Source of the DNA: Singulisphaera sp. GP187 | Lineage (GTDB): Bacteria; Planctomycetota; Planctomycetia; Gemmatales; Gemmataceae | Direction of reading: 5' to 3' | DNA: 64,000 nt | Assembly (NCBI GenBank): GCA_945868575.1 | Contig: CAMBMH010000001.1 | Span: 1-64,000, forward strand | In this document: piece after piece, positions 48,700-58,627 of the stretch | How positions within the stretch are numbered: the first letter of the stretch is position 1 | Layout of the letters: each line of letters opens with the position of its first letter | The notes under the pieces: generated by a model | The model's database searches: none | What the model saw: only the letters and a program-made list of their open reading frames with translations | Told to the model about the DNA's origin: nothing | Made by a program: the position numbers and the translations under genes

Positions 48700-50397
48700 T
48701 TACGGACGGAATTGAAGAGCAAAGTCCTTGATCGCTTTCTCAAGCCCCTTGGTAAGGTCCGGAGTAAGCTTCTTCTCCTTGAGGATACCGTTTCGGACCT
48801 CGGGAGTTTGCTCCTTAAAATAGCGAAGGAACTGCGTTTCCCAAGCCTGAACCTGATTCCGGGGCACGCTGTCAAGCATTCCCTTTGTCGCGGCAAAAAT
48901 GATTGCCACCTGATCTACAAAACTCATGGGAACATTGGCGCCCTGCTTGAGGACTTCAACAACCCTGTAGCCCCGATCAAGTTGACCTTGGGTGGCTTTG
49001 TCCAGTTCGGTACCCAGTTGGGCAAAAGCCTCAAGTTCACGGAAAGCGGCAAGGTCAAGACGAAGGCTACCAGCCACGCTCTTCATTGCGCCCGTTTGAG
49101 CTTTGCTGCCCACGCGGCTTACCGAGATACCAACATCCACCGCAGGACGCAAACCGGCGTTAAACAATGAACCCTGCAGATAAATCTGACCATCCGTAAT
49201 GGAGATCACATTCGTTGGGATGTAGGCCGAAACCTCACCCTCCAGGGTTTCAATGATCGGAAGCGCGGTGAGCGAACCACCCGACGCCACTACCCTTGCG
49301 AGCTTGTGGCCGGGGAATTTGGGAAGCACATGCTTGTGGGCGTGCTCTTTTTCCAAAGGTCCAACGTAAACCTTGGCTGCTTCACCTTGTCCGCGAGTTT
49401 GCTCGGCGGCATTGGTGGCACCAGAGTCATCCACGATTTTCGAATCGTCTGCGCCAGTGGGAACAATCACCCATCGCTCGGCCATTTTCACAGACCGCTC
49501 AAGAAGGCGGCTGTGAGCATAGAAAATATCACCAGGGTAGGCTTCACGACCTGGGGGACGACGCATAAGCAGCGAGAGCTGACGATAAGCGGCGGCCTGT
49601 TTGGAAAGGTCGTCGTAAACGCAAAGGGTGTGTTGCCCCTTGTGCATAAAGCCTTCCGCAATGGCGCAACCCGCATAAGGCGCGAGGTATTGCAAAGGAG
49701 CCGCAGTTGCCGAAGACGCAATCACAACGATCGTGTAGTCCATCGCACCATTTGCGCGGAGGATCTCGATCAGTTTTGCAACGGTTGATTCTTTTTGACC
49801 GATGGCAACATAAACACACACAACATCGCCACCCTTTTGGTTCAGGATGGTATCAATAGCGATGGTCGTTTTGCCCGTCTTGCGGTCACCAATGATCAGT
49901 TCGCGCTGTCCGCGACCAATTGGAATCATGGCATCAATAGCCTTGATTCCCGTTTGGAGGGGCTCTTCAACGGGCTGGCGAGCTGCAATTCCAGGAGCAG
50001 GCGCCTCGACAAAGCGGGACTCGCTGGTGATGATTGGGCCCTTGCCATCCATTGGGTTGCCAAGAGGGTCAACCACACGGCCAATCATCGCATCACCTAC
50101 TGGCACCTGCAGGAGGCGTCCGGTGGCTACAACTTCATCACCCTCGGTCAATTCGAGGTAGTTACCGAGGATGATAACACCCACGGAAGTCTCTTCGAGG
50201 TTGAAGGCGAGCCCGATCACCTTGGTGCGGGTGAACTCGACCATCTCACCGGCCATCACATTGGACAGGCCATGAACCCGAGCAATACCATCGCCTACCT
50301 CGAGGACCTTGCCGGTTTCCCGTGCCTCGAGACGATCCCGATATTTCTCGACCTCACTCTGGAGTACGGAAACGATCTCGTCCGGCTTGAATTTCAT
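48700..50397 (-). CDS. atpA: ATP synthase F1 alpha subunit
   Basis: Start at [27 protein letters not shown]; canonical alpha-subunit sequence; 44-bp overlap with atpH 3' end. Confidence 0.98.
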   Translation of the reverse strand: MKFKPDEIVSVLQSEVEKYRDRLEARETGKVLEVGDGIARVHGLSNVMAGEMVEFTRTKVIGLAFNLEETSVGVIILGNYLELTEGDEVVATGRLLQVPVGDAMIGRVVDPLGNPMDGKGPIITSESRFVEAPAPGIAARQPVEEPLQTGIKAIDAMIPIGRGQRELIIGDRKTGKTTIAIDTILNQKGGDVVCVYVAIGQKESTVAKLIEILRANGAMDYTIVVIASSATAAPLQYLAPYAGCAIAEGFMHKGQHTLCVYDDLSKQAAAYRQLSLLMRRPPGREAYPGDIFYAHSRLLERSVKMAERWVIVPTGADDSKIVDDSGATNAAEQTRGQGEAAKVYVGPLEKEHAHKHVLPKFPGHKLARVVASGGSLTALPIIETLEGEVSAYIPTNVISITDGQIYLQGSLFNAGLRPAVDVGISVSRVGSKAQTGAMKSVAGSLRLDLAAFRELEAFAQLGTELDKATQGQLDRGYRVVEVLKQGANVPMSFVDQVAIIFAATKGMLDSVPRNQVQAWETQFLRYFKEQTPEVRNGILKEKKLTPDLTKGLEKAIKDFALQFRP

Positions 50398-50989
50398 GAG
50401 TGCCTTTCTCCTCAAGTAACTGCGTCAGTCGGTTAAGCTTTGACTTGCTGCTCTGATCCCAAACCATATCACCCACTCGGACAACCATCCCGCCAAGGAG
50501 AGTTGGATCAAGCTTCTGGTGAAATCTTGGGACCTTGCCCAAACGATTGCGGATCACACCTTCGATATTCGCCAATTGCTCAGGCGAAAGGGAATAAACA
50601 GAGGTTACATCCACATCGACCCTGCCCTGCTTGGCATCGTCGAATTTTTGGTAGGCGACAAGAATGTCACCAAAAAGGTATAGCCTATCGTGATTGTTTA
50701 GAACCTGAACAAAGTTGGAAAGCAATTCGTCAACCTTGCCTTCGAAAACCTTCTTGAGGAGCTCTCCACGCTGGTCACGACTAGTTCCATTGCCCTCGAA
50801 AAAGAGCTTGATGAGCTCACCGCTTCGAATGGCTGTAGCCAACCCTTCAGCTTCCTCGCGAATTGCCGAGGAGCGTCCATGTGTGTTGGCGGCACTCCAG
50901 AGTGCCTCTGTATATGTATCGATCAGGCGACGGGAAGTATTATCAAAATATCCCTGCTCGGTCGCCTCGGTCAAATTATTTTCAACCAT
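50354..50989 (-). CDS. atpH: ATP synthase F1 delta subunit
   Basis: Operon position; C-terminal [29 protein letters not shown]. Confidence 0.93.
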   Translation of the reverse strand: MVENNLTEATEQGYFDNTSRRLIDTYTEALWSAANTHGRSSAIREEAEGLATAIRSGELIKLFFEGNGTSRDQRGELLKKVFEGKVDELLSNFVQVLNNHDRLYLFGDILVAYQKFDDAKQGRVDVDVTSVYSLSPEQLANIEGVIRNRLGKVPRFHQKLDPTLLGGMVVRVGDMVWDQSSKSKLNRLTQLLEEKGTHEIQAGRDRFRTPE

Positions 50990-50992
50990 GGC

Positions 50993-51679
50993 TTAGCGTA
51001 CCCCGGGAACGGCCATAGATCGGTCCAAATCCACAATCGCTTCGTCCAAAAGGCGGGCGTGATCAGGCTCCGAAACCTGTCGACCCAAAACCTTTGATGT
51101 AAGAAGGCTCGCCAATTTGACCGAACGAAGGGAAATTTCCTGAAGAGCCTGGTCCTTGGCCGTTTCCAGGTCGCGATGAAGACGCTCGCGCTCGGCGGCA
51201 ATTTCTTCACGGGCCCGCCCAAGCATCTCTTCACGGAGGTTTTGGCCATCGCGGCGAGCCTCATCAACCATCTGTCGAACCTGATCACCAGCCTGAGCCA
51301 GTTTTTCATCGAGTTCTGAACGAAGAGAGGCAGCTTCCGCACGAGCCTTGGCAGCATCGTCAGACGCCTTTTGGAGAGTTTTTTCCCTCTCGTCCAACGC
51401 TTCCATGATGGGCTTCCAAGCAAAGCGCTGGAGCACCAAAATCAAACCTGCAAAAACAAAAAAGGAAAACAGGGCCGTGTCAACAGACCAACCAAAGGGC
51501 TCAAACTCCCCTTGATGGGCTCCGTGGCCACCAGCCTCCCCCCCTTTGAGTTCGCCACCGGTTGAAGCAGTCACTACAGGTGCTTTCGCTTTGGAATCCG
51601 ATGTAGACTTTACATCAGCCTTGGCGGAACCTGATGCCATGACCAAGCTGGCAAACAAAACAAAAAGGAATGCGCGCAT
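50993..51679 (-). CDS. atpF: ATP synthase Fo subunit b with signal peptide-like N-terminus
   Basis: TALFSFFVFAGLILVLQRFAWKPIMEALDEREKTLQKA...; preceded by MRAFLFVLFASLVMASGSAKA and a Gly/His-rich segment. Confidence 0.93.
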   Translation of the reverse strand: MRAFLFVLFASLVMASGSAKADVKSTSDSKAKAPVVTASTGGELKGGEAGGHGAHQGEFEPFGWSVDTALFSFFVFAGLILVLQRFAWKPIMEALDEREKTLQKASDDAAKARAEAASLRSELDEKLAQAGDQVRQMVDEARRDGQNLREEMLGRAREEIAAERERLHRDLETAKDQALQEISLRSVKLASLLTSKVLGRQVSEPDHARLLDEAIVDLDRSMAVPGVR

Positions 51680-51768
51680 GCGTATAGACCCCGAGTAAAG
51701 GTCCGTTTCCGGGACCCCTGCCCATACCGCCCCAAACTTCCAAAGAAGAGGGGGCCACCCACACCAAG

Positions 51769-51795
51769 CCCGAAACCGGATCCACCGGTATCGGG
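51769..51795 (-). promoter_or_regulatory. Strong intercistronic hairpin immediately 3' of atpE
   Basis: CCCGAAACCGG-atcca-CCGGTATCGGG: 11-bp stem with one mismatch, no T-run. Confidence 0.7.
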
Positions 51796-51821
51796 CACCT
51801 AGCAGCGATCCACCAGTTCGG

Positions 51822-52103
51822 TTAGAACAGGGTGAACAGGAGGGCCAGAAGGGTTACACCTTCCAAAAGCGCCGCGATGATGATCGCGCCGGTTTGGATC
51901 GCAGGTGCAATTTCAGGCTGACGAGCCATCGATTCGGTCATGGATTTACCAATAAATCCAAGGCCGATACCAGCGCCCAAAAGAATAAGCCCCAAACCCA
52001 GGCCCTTACCGATGCGGACCAGGCCCTCATCGGCAGCCATGATTGGATCGGCCATAAGAGCAACGGCCGCAACTGCCAAAACCAGAAGTTTCAAAGACTT
52101 CAT
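51822..52103 (-). CDS. atpE: ATP synthase Fo subunit c with signal peptide-like N-terminus
   Basis: GLGLGLILLGAGIGLGFIGKSMTESMARQPE...AIIIAALLEGVTLLALLFTLF. Confidence 0.95.
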   Translation of the reverse strand: MKSLKLLVLAVAAVALMADPIMAADEGLVRIGKGLGLGLILLGAGIGLGFIGKSMTESMARQPEIAPAIQTGAIIIAALLEGVTLLALLFTLF

Positions 52104-52182
52104 CTTCCCAACTCCTCCTTCAAAATTGCGGCTTCAAAACCGCCCAAGAGAAAAAAACAACTTGGTTTGTTGATACCCGTCA

Positions 52183-53139
52183 CTAGTGCGCCGGATGAGG
52201 CGCATGGGTATTCCCATGACCGCCATCATGGGGATCATGTTCGCCATGTCCATGATCGTCATGGGCATGGCCGGAATGCGTCGCCATACCCATGAACAAG
52301 GCAGTCAAAAGGGTGAACACAAAAGCCTGCAGGAATGCAACAAAGAGTTCCAGACAGCTAAGTGCAATACAAATGCAAATACTTCCAATACCCACCGCTG
52401 GATGTAACCACCAACGCATGGAGTCAGGTGATTTAGCAGCGGTTAGAATAAAGCTCAAGAGGACCGCAAGTGCAACGTGGCCACCGTACATGTTTGCGAA
52501 CAGACGAATAGCCAAAACGGCGCTTCGAATGAACACCCCAAGGAATTCAATTCCGAAAAGCAAACCACTCACCAGGAAACCACCCGGAAGAGAGATGGGC
52601 ATCCAAAAACCCTTAAGGTATCCAACAACACCATTGGCACGAATTCCGTTGAAATTTATTGCGATACAGCTTACCGCTGCGATACCGACAGTTACAGCAA
52701 TACTGGCAGTCGGACTACCACCTAGCGGGGCAGGAATCATACCTAATAAATTACAAGTTAAAACAAAGAGAAACATTGTCCATAGCAGTGGAAGAAAACG
52801 CTCTGCCTGGTCACCCAAATTCGGCTTGGCGATGTTGTCCCTTATGTAAACAAGAATTAGTTCGAGGAAATTGTAGAAAGGCCCCTTGGGTAGCTTTCCA
52901 CCTTTGATAGCCCGGGCCATGGCGATACCGCAGAATGCAACAATTCCAGCAGCAATTAGTAACAAAACCATGAACTTGGTGACTTGAAACGAACCGAAGT
53001 GAGGAAGGTGATATTCAATACCTTCGGGGAAAATTCCCTTGGGCTCGAAAAGTGCCCAATGGTTTTTATCCTTTGGCTCTTCCAAAGCAGTCCGCAGAAT
53101 CGGGTCAAGGCCTCCGCCTTGTGCAAACAACAAAGACAT
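52183..53139 (-). CDS. atpB: ATP synthase Fo subunit a with His-rich C-terminal tail
   Basis: Start at MSLLFAQGG; VLAIRLFANMYGGHVALAVLL; tail HSGHAHDDHGHGEHDPHDGGHGNTHAPHPAH. Confidence 0.95.
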   Translation of the reverse strand: MSLLFAQGGGLDPILRTALEEPKDKNHWALFEPKGIFPEGIEYHLPHFGSFQVTKFMVLLLIAAGIVAFCGIAMARAIKGGKLPKGPFYNFLELILVYIRDNIAKPNLGDQAERFLPLLWTMFLFVLTCNLLGMIPAPLGGSPTASIAVTVGIAAVSCIAINFNGIRANGVVGYLKGFWMPISLPGGFLVSGLLFGIEFLGVFIRSAVLAIRLFANMYGGHVALAVLLSFILTAAKSPDSMRWWLHPAVGIGSICICIALSCLELFVAFLQAFVFTLLTALFMGMATHSGHAHDDHGHGEHDPHDGGHGNTHAPHPAH

Positions 53140-53158
53140 GCACTTAACCCTAACGGTA

Positions 53159-53572
53159 CTAGGTCTGACCGGATTCCTCACCGGGCAAAGCCTTCGCCGC
53201 AACCACAAACCACCCTAATGAAGAAACTACCAAATAGGAGAGAAACAGCCAGATGAGAAAGGAATTTTTGTCAGCAAACGGCACAAAAGCACGACGAACA
53301 ACGAGCACAAGGATCCCAATGGTTAACAACTTCGTAAGCGACCCACCCATTAGAATTAGCGCCCTTTTCCTGATTGACTCCTCTGTGGCCAAAGCAACCA
53401 GCACAACCGGAACCACCCCCATCAAAATAATGAGGTATGCCGTGACAGCTGCTTGAAGCTGATCTCCCCCACCAATTTCCAACGAATCCATAAGCCCGCC
53501 AATGATTGAAAAACCTCCCAAAACAAGGATCACCGGGGTCAAAAACAACTTTATAAACCGGGCAATCATCAT
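53159..53572 (-). CDS. Small membrane protein at the start of the ATP synthase operon (AtpI-like position)
   Basis: MMIARFIKLFLTPVILVLGG...; four TM-like segments; 4-bp overlap with the preceding AtpZ-like gene. Confidence 0.65.
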   Translation of the reverse strand: MMIARFIKLFLTPVILVLGGFSIIGGLMDSLEIGGGDQLQAAVTAYLIILMGVVPVVLVALATEESIRKRALILMGGSLTKLLTIGILVLVVRRAFVPFADKNSFLIWLFLSYLVVSSLGWFVVAAKALPGEESGQT

Positions 53573-53823
53573 GGGGCCTTGGGAACCGATTGGTTTTGGT
53601 TTTGGTTTGGATTGGCCATCGGGGCCTTTGACACTGGGTTGAGCATTTTGATCAGATGAACCCCTACCGATATAAATCCCAATACGGCTCCAACAATCGT
53701 CCAGGCAGGCAGGGTTTGAAAATAAAAATCCGCCAGGATACCCAAAACCGCCGGCGAGGCCATTTCCCCTCCCAAAGCTACGAACTGCATGGGCTGAGGC
53801 CCGGAAACCGGCTTTTTTTGCAT
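53569..53823 (-). CDS. AtpZ/AtpI-like protein
   Basis: MQFVALGGEMASPAVLGILADFYFQTLPAWTIVGAVLGFISVGVHLIKM, a two-TM AtpZ-type pattern; ORF open to 53898. Confidence 0.75.
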   Translation of the reverse strand: MQKKPVSGPQPMQFVALGGEMASPAVLGILADFYFQTLPAWTIVGAVLGFISVGVHLIKMLNPVSKAPMANPNQNQNQSVPKAP

Positions 53824-54049
53824 CCCGACTTCTCCAAATCGCCATTTTAACCCAGTCAACGCAAAAGGCCGAACAAATGACCTTCCCTTTTCAGCCAAAG
53901 GATGTCATAGGGCGAGATGTGGGACTTTCCGCTTGGTTGGATTCGTCCAGCAGGATTTGTGAACCATCCTGGTTTGGCAAAAACCAATTGCCAATAAAAC
54001 AATTTTCCGGTCGGCAATAGTCCGGCCGCTTGAGGATTCGCTGAAAGCC

Positions 54050-56101
54050 ATGGCAGCCTCGAAAACCTTTTCCGATGACAAATCCCCAACGATCACCGGG
54101 GCGGTTATGGAATGGCAATCGGGCCCCGGTCGCACATTCCGATTTGCGGTGACTGAGGATGGCCTTATAGTCGGGTCGGCCCCGGGTGCGGATATTCGTT
54201 TGGGCCAAAAAGACCCACCACTCCTTGCCTCATTTCGTTTGTGCGCTGGCAAAAGTGGCGAGGAAAACCAACTTCACTATCGCATATTAGCTCCGCATTG
54301 CCCCTTGCTTGTAAATGGGCAGCCGGGCAAAATCCAATCAGACCTCAAGGCCAGGGATCGGATAGAGATTGCCGGTTATGTGGGCCTGGTCCTCCAAATC
54401 CAGGGGGCTCCCCTAGCCCCACTTTCCGAACGAATTGGCGCTCCGGAACTTGTTGAATATGCCAAAGCTTTGGAAGCGCACGCAGCCCTGGTAGATCAGT
54501 GGCATAAATCCCTTGAAGAGCGTCAGGAAGACCTGGAAAAGCGCGAATTGGAACTGCAGAAGTTCCTTCAGGAAGTTATCCAACGAAACGAAGCCGGTCC
54601 GGAAAAGGAATGGCCTGAGGTTACCGGGGAAACACATTCCGATGTGGCACCTACTGCCAACCAAATTTCGCAAGGCCAACCCTATGACTTTGTTCCGGAT
54701 AAAAATCCTGATAGTAAACCGCTCTCATTGATGGATTCCGGACCCGAAGCCCTTTCCAACTGGGATAAAGAAGGGGATTCGTGGGATTTTCTTACCCACC
54801 CGGAAATAGACTTGGCGGTTGCGCAAATAGAGACATCGGCCCAGTATTGGCCTCCTGCGGAGGAGGCTGAATTTTCCGGGGAAACCAGCCCAACAATTGA
54901 TCCAATTCCGCTTCTTGAACCAGAATCCACGCCCTCCTTTATTGCAAGAGATGCGGAGGCGATCCCTTATTGTCCAGATTTTGCTCCGTTAATCGGCATA
55001 CTAACCGCGGAGTCAATCGATGAGAATTCGGCTGTTGATGCGGAAATAACCCCGAACTTACAAGAAAAAAACCAAACCCTTCGGCCCATTCAGGATGAGT
55101 TGGACAAAAATCACCAAGTTAAAGAGGAATGGGAGCAAAATGCATTTTCTCCCCAAGCAATATTGAATACCGCCCCATTATTGGACCCGGTCGAACTGGA
55201 AGAAAGCGCCGATTCCAATTTGTCTGGTATTGAAGGTGAAGCTTTTTCTGAAATCAAGGCCACCGAATTCCCCAGGACAATTGAGGAGATATCCCGGGAA
55301 CTTGGGAAAAATCACCAAAATCCGATCACTAAATCGCTAAATCATGAAAGCCTTGATCCTGAGGAGGATTGCCGCGTGCAATCACCCCCGGAATCCTGGA
55401 CATTTCCCCTAGGGGAATACATTTGCTCAAAAGATTTAAATAGTGATGGCCCAGTTGAGGCTATTCATATTTCCGGTGCGCCAAAAGTTTTTGTGGAAGC
55501 CATTTCCCCGGAGGATCCTGTCGGAGGACATACCCCGTGGGAGCATGAAAATCTTCCCCGTGAAATGGAAAGACAACAAGCCAATGAAAGGGATTTTCGG
55601 GTTTGGGAAATCCCCCAAGGGCCAGGATTAATGGCTTTGGAACTCCCTCCCGTTCTTGGAATATGGTATCGGCTTTTCCTCCAAACTGTTTTGGGTATCC
55701 GGGCTTTGCATTCCGCGGGAAGAAGTCTTGGGGGCAGGTCCCAACAACAAGGCCTGGATTGGGCAACATTGGAACCTTCCGGCCTGGTGAAACTCTATGG
55801 TCCTGGAAATCCCGGGAATAATCAGGCTGCCGACTTACAGCGAGTGGGACATTTAGCCCAAAATCTATGGAATAAGGCTTTTGGACAAAACGCACCACAG
55901 CCTGAATTTATTAAAGATCTTTTGGCAAGATTAATAGGCCAAGGTGGAACATCCTCACCAATGGAAAGTTTGGACCAACTTGCCGTGGAACTGGATCGTG
56001 TTGGCTTGAGAATCAGGGCCAATCCCTATGCATGGGCTGCATTGCTTCAAAAGACATTTCCAGGCTGGACATCACCTCCAACCAAGCGGATTTCTGCCTG
56101 A
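54050..56101 (+). CDS. FHA-like protein with acidic linker and degenerate kinase-like C-terminal region
   Basis: N-terminus DGLIVGSAPGADIRL...CPLLVNGQPGKIQSDLKARDRIEIAGYVGLVLQIQG; C-terminus GIRALHSAGRSLGG...LDWATLEPSGLVKLYGPG...ADLQRVGHLAQNLW. Confidence 0.6.
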   Translation: MAASKTFSDDKSPTITGAVMEWQSGPGRTFRFAVTEDGLIVGSAPGADIRLGQKDPPLLASFRLCAGKSGEENQLHYRILAPHCPLLVNGQPGKIQSDLKARDRIEIAGYVGLVLQIQGAPLAPLSERIGAPELVEYAKALEAHAALVDQWHKSLEERQEDLEKRELELQKFLQEVIQRNEAGPEKEWPEVTGETHSDVAPTANQISQGQPYDFVPDKNPDSKPLSLMDSGPEALSNWDKEGDSWDFLTHPEIDLAVAQIETSAQYWPPAEEAEFSGETSPTIDPIPLLEPESTPSFIARDAEAIPYCPDFAPLIGILTAESIDENSAVDAEITPNLQEKNQTLRPIQDELDKNHQVKEEWEQNAFSPQAILNTAPLLDPVELEESADSNLSGIEGEAFSEIKATEFPRTIEEISRELGKNHQNPITKSLNHESLDPEEDCRVQSPPESWTFPLGEYICSKDLNSDGPVEAIHISGAPKVFVEAISPEDPVGGHTPWEHENLPREMERQQANERDFRVWEIPQGPGLMALELPPVLGIWYRLFLQTVLGIRALHSAGRSLGGRSQQQGLDWATLEPSGLVKLYGPGNPGNNQAADLQRVGHLAQNLWNKAFGQNAPQPEFIKDLLARLIGQGGTSSPMESLDQLAVELDRVGLRIRANPYAWAALLQKTFPGWTSPPTKRISA

Positions 56102-56122
56102 AATCGGTCACGCAAAGTGTGA

Positions 56123-56902
56123 TTATTCCAATGGAATGAAGACCCGTGAAATGCTTTCTGCCAGGCAGGTATCCTGGTTAATTCCAACCAGCGCACCACA
56201 AAGGACAATATTCCCGCGTGCAAGATCGTATGGGTGCTGGACACCGGTCAACACGGTTGGAAGTATGGACTCGTATTTTCGTCCAAGAACTCCCTTGGAA
56301 GGACCCGACATTCCAACATCCGTTTGAAAAGCCGTTCCTTTGGGCAAAATCCCCTCGTCGGCGGTGACAACATGCGTGTGTGTGCCCAATGCCGCCGCGA
56401 CCCTACCATCGAGCCAATGCCCCATAAGGATTTTTTCCCCGGTGGCTTCCGCATGGATGTCCACCAACCAGGGTCCATCTCCTGGGCCCTGAAGGATTTT
56501 GTCCAAGGCAACAAAGGGACAATCGACTGGTTTCGTAAAAGTTCTCCCCAAAACCGTGGCTATTCGCAACGGTTTGCCTGCGGGACTTTTGGCCTCTGCC
56601 CATCCCTTTCCCGGGGCTCCTGGGGGGAAATTGGCTGGACGGCAAATGGTCGTTTCGTTATCCAGGATTTTTGAGATTTCGCGCTTTCTGAGGGCGTGAT
56701 CCCCCAATGTGATCCCATCGACTCCACTATCGCGCAGTTTTCGAAACTGGGCTGGGGAAAGACCTGATCCGTTCGCCGAATTTTCCGCATTGACGACAAC
56801 CCAATCGACGCCAAGTTTCGTCCGGATTTTTCCAAGACGCCAAGCGATCAGATCGATCGTTTCCTGGCCCACAATATCACCCAGAAAAAGCAATACAGGC
56901 AA
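56123..56902 (-). CDS. YmdB-family metallophosphoesterase
   Basis: LFLGDIVGQETIDLI...VVNAENSANGSGLSPAQFRKLRDSGVDGITLGDHALRKREI...GTHTHVVTADEGILPKGTAFQTDVGMSGP. Confidence 0.95.
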   Translation of the reverse strand: MPVLLFLGDIVGQETIDLIAWRLGKIRTKLGVDWVVVNAENSANGSGLSPAQFRKLRDSGVDGITLGDHALRKREISKILDNETTICRPANFPPGAPGKGWAEAKSPAGKPLRIATVLGRTFTKPVDCPFVALDKILQGPGDGPWLVDIHAEATGEKILMGHWLDGRVAAALGTHTHVVTADEGILPKGTAFQTDVGMSGPSKGVLGRKYESILPTVLTGVQHPYDLARGNIVLCGALVGINQDTCLAESISRVFIPLE

Positions 56903-56943
56903 AGTAAACCCCCCAGTATTGGAGCGGGTTGCATAATGAGCAT

Positions 56944-56971
56944 AAAAAAACCGGCCCGGAAAACCGGCCGG
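56944..56971 (-). terminator. Intrinsic terminator for the 57005-57424 gene
   Basis: Minus strand CCGGCC-ggttttccg-GGCCGG followed by TTTTTTT. Confidence 0.82.
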
Positions 56972-57004
56972 CTTGTTTGGTTCCCGAGGGAAATCCTATG
57001 AGCT

Positions 57005-57424
57005 CTAGTTCTTTCCGCCCGGCTTGTAGGACCGGTAATGGAAATAGGTCCTGAGAGTATTCACTCCAGGCATATCCTTTTCCTTGGGAAAGTCGCTGTA
57101 TCCAATAACGCGATTACCCATCAATTGGGTACCGCTGGTGCTCTGATTGAACACGCTGGAAAGATTTTGAGTCGCGTTTGAGGTGTTCAGAAACTGCCAC
57201 CCACCAACGCGTAAATTGCTTGTGTCCACGGCTTTAGGCGTGGCAACATTGTTAGGCGCAAAAAGCTGCTGATCCGGTCGAGACGACGAGGTCGAGGACA
57301 GCTTGCCGCCTGTATTCTGGCCAACACCGCTAAAAAGATTAGCGATATTGAATTGCGCACTAGCCTTGCCAGATGGCAAAACCAGAAGCGCCAGGGCTGC
57401 TACATATAGCCCAATTCGGTACAT
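57005..57424 (-). CDS. Small secreted protein of unknown function
   Basis: MYRIGLYVAALALLVLPSGKASAQFN signal peptide; followed by a terminator. Confidence 0.65.
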   Translation of the reverse strand: MYRIGLYVAALALLVLPSGKASAQFNIANLFSGVGQNTGGKLSSTSSSRPDQQLFAPNNVATPKAVDTSNLRVGGWQFLNTSNATQNLSSVFNQSTSGTQLMGNRVIGYSDFPKEKDMPGVNTLRTYFHYRSYKPGGKN

Positions 57425-57583
57425 AAATCCCCCCATTTCCAAGACCTAACCCACGGTCTCGAGAAGGGTCTATGCCAAGACCTGCTCGCCATGTCAACAA
57501 AATAACCAGGATTTTTTCCAAAAGGTGCAAATCCATCACAATTGGGCGAAAATTGCAAAAATTGGAATTAGACCAATCTGTGT

Positions 57584-58627
57584 TTACCCCAAGGTAAGCA
57601 ATCCGGCCGTTTCTGTTTGTCCCGTCATCAGGTTGAAGTTTTGCACAGCAACCCCACTGGCCCCTCGAACCAGGTTGTCAATGGTAGCGAGGACAACAAT
57701 CCTGTCTTCAAATGAGATCGGGTGCAAATCGGCAAAGTTGCTGTGGGCAGTGAATTTGGTTGCGGGGAGGTGTTCCACCACCCTCACAAACGGGTTGCCC
57801 CGGTAATAGTCCTGGAACGCCTCTCGAAGATTTTTGGTGGAAAGACCCTTTTCCATTGGTGTGGCGTAGATCGTCGAAAAAATCCCACGATCCATAGGCG
57901 TGAGGTGGGGGCTGAAAAAGACCGAGACCGGGATTCCTCCCACATCCGACAAAACCTGTTCCATTTCAGGAGTGTGGCGATGAATTCCCGTTTGGTATGC
58001 GGAAAAGTTTTCATTGCATTCGGGGTAAAGCGTTCCCAATTTGGGTGTGCGGCCCGCGCCTGAAACCCCGCTTTTGGAATCGGCAATAATGGATTTGGGA
58101 TCAATCCATCCTTTTTGTATCAGGGGCATCAGGCCAAGTTGAACACTTTGTGGATAGCAACCAGGGTTGGCAACGATTCGGGCCGTTTTGATTTTTTCCC
58201 TGTAAACCTCGGGCAGGCCATAAACGGCCTCCGCCAATAAATCAGGATAATGATGATCCTCCTTATACCATTTTTTGTGGGCCTCGGGAGTCCTTAAACG
58301 AAAATCTGCGCTCAAATCAACCGCCCTGATTCCATTAGCGACCAAATCGGCCACAGCTTCCTGGCTGGCACCATGGGGAAGACAGCCAAAGGCCACCTCC
58401 ACACCAAGATCCTTAAGCATTGTGGAATCAAAAGGCGCACACGGAATGTCCAAAAGGCCAGTGAATTGCGGATGGAGTTGGCTGAAACGGGGTGATTCAT
58501 CCTGGCGCGAGGTGGCGGCTACAATTTCGGCACCCGGATGCCTGAGGAGAATCCTTGCCAACTCCGCGGCTGTGTAACCCGAAGCTCCAAGAATTGCAAC
58601 TTTTACCCGCTTATTCATTCCTGCCAT
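57584..58627 (-). CDS. argC: N-acetyl-gamma-glutamyl-phosphate reductase
   Basis: VAILGASGYTAAELARILLRHPG...ARIVANPGCYPQSVQLGLMPL...GVSGAGR. Confidence 0.97.
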   Translation of the reverse strand: MAGMNKRVKVAILGASGYTAAELARILLRHPGAEIVAATSRQDESPRFSQLHPQFTGLLDIPCAPFDSTMLKDLGVEVAFGCLPHGASQEAVADLVANGIRAVDLSADFRLRTPEAHKKWYKEDHHYPDLLAEAVYGLPEVYREKIKTARIVANPGCYPQSVQLGLMPLIQKGWIDPKSIIADSKSGVSGAGRTPKLGTLYPECNENFSAYQTGIHRHTPEMEQVLSDVGGIPVSVFFSPHLTPMDRGIFSTIYATPMEKGLSTKNLREAFQDYYRGNPFVRVVEHLPATKFTAHSNFADLHPISFEDRIVVLATIDNLVRGASGVAVQNFNLMTGQTETAGLLTLG

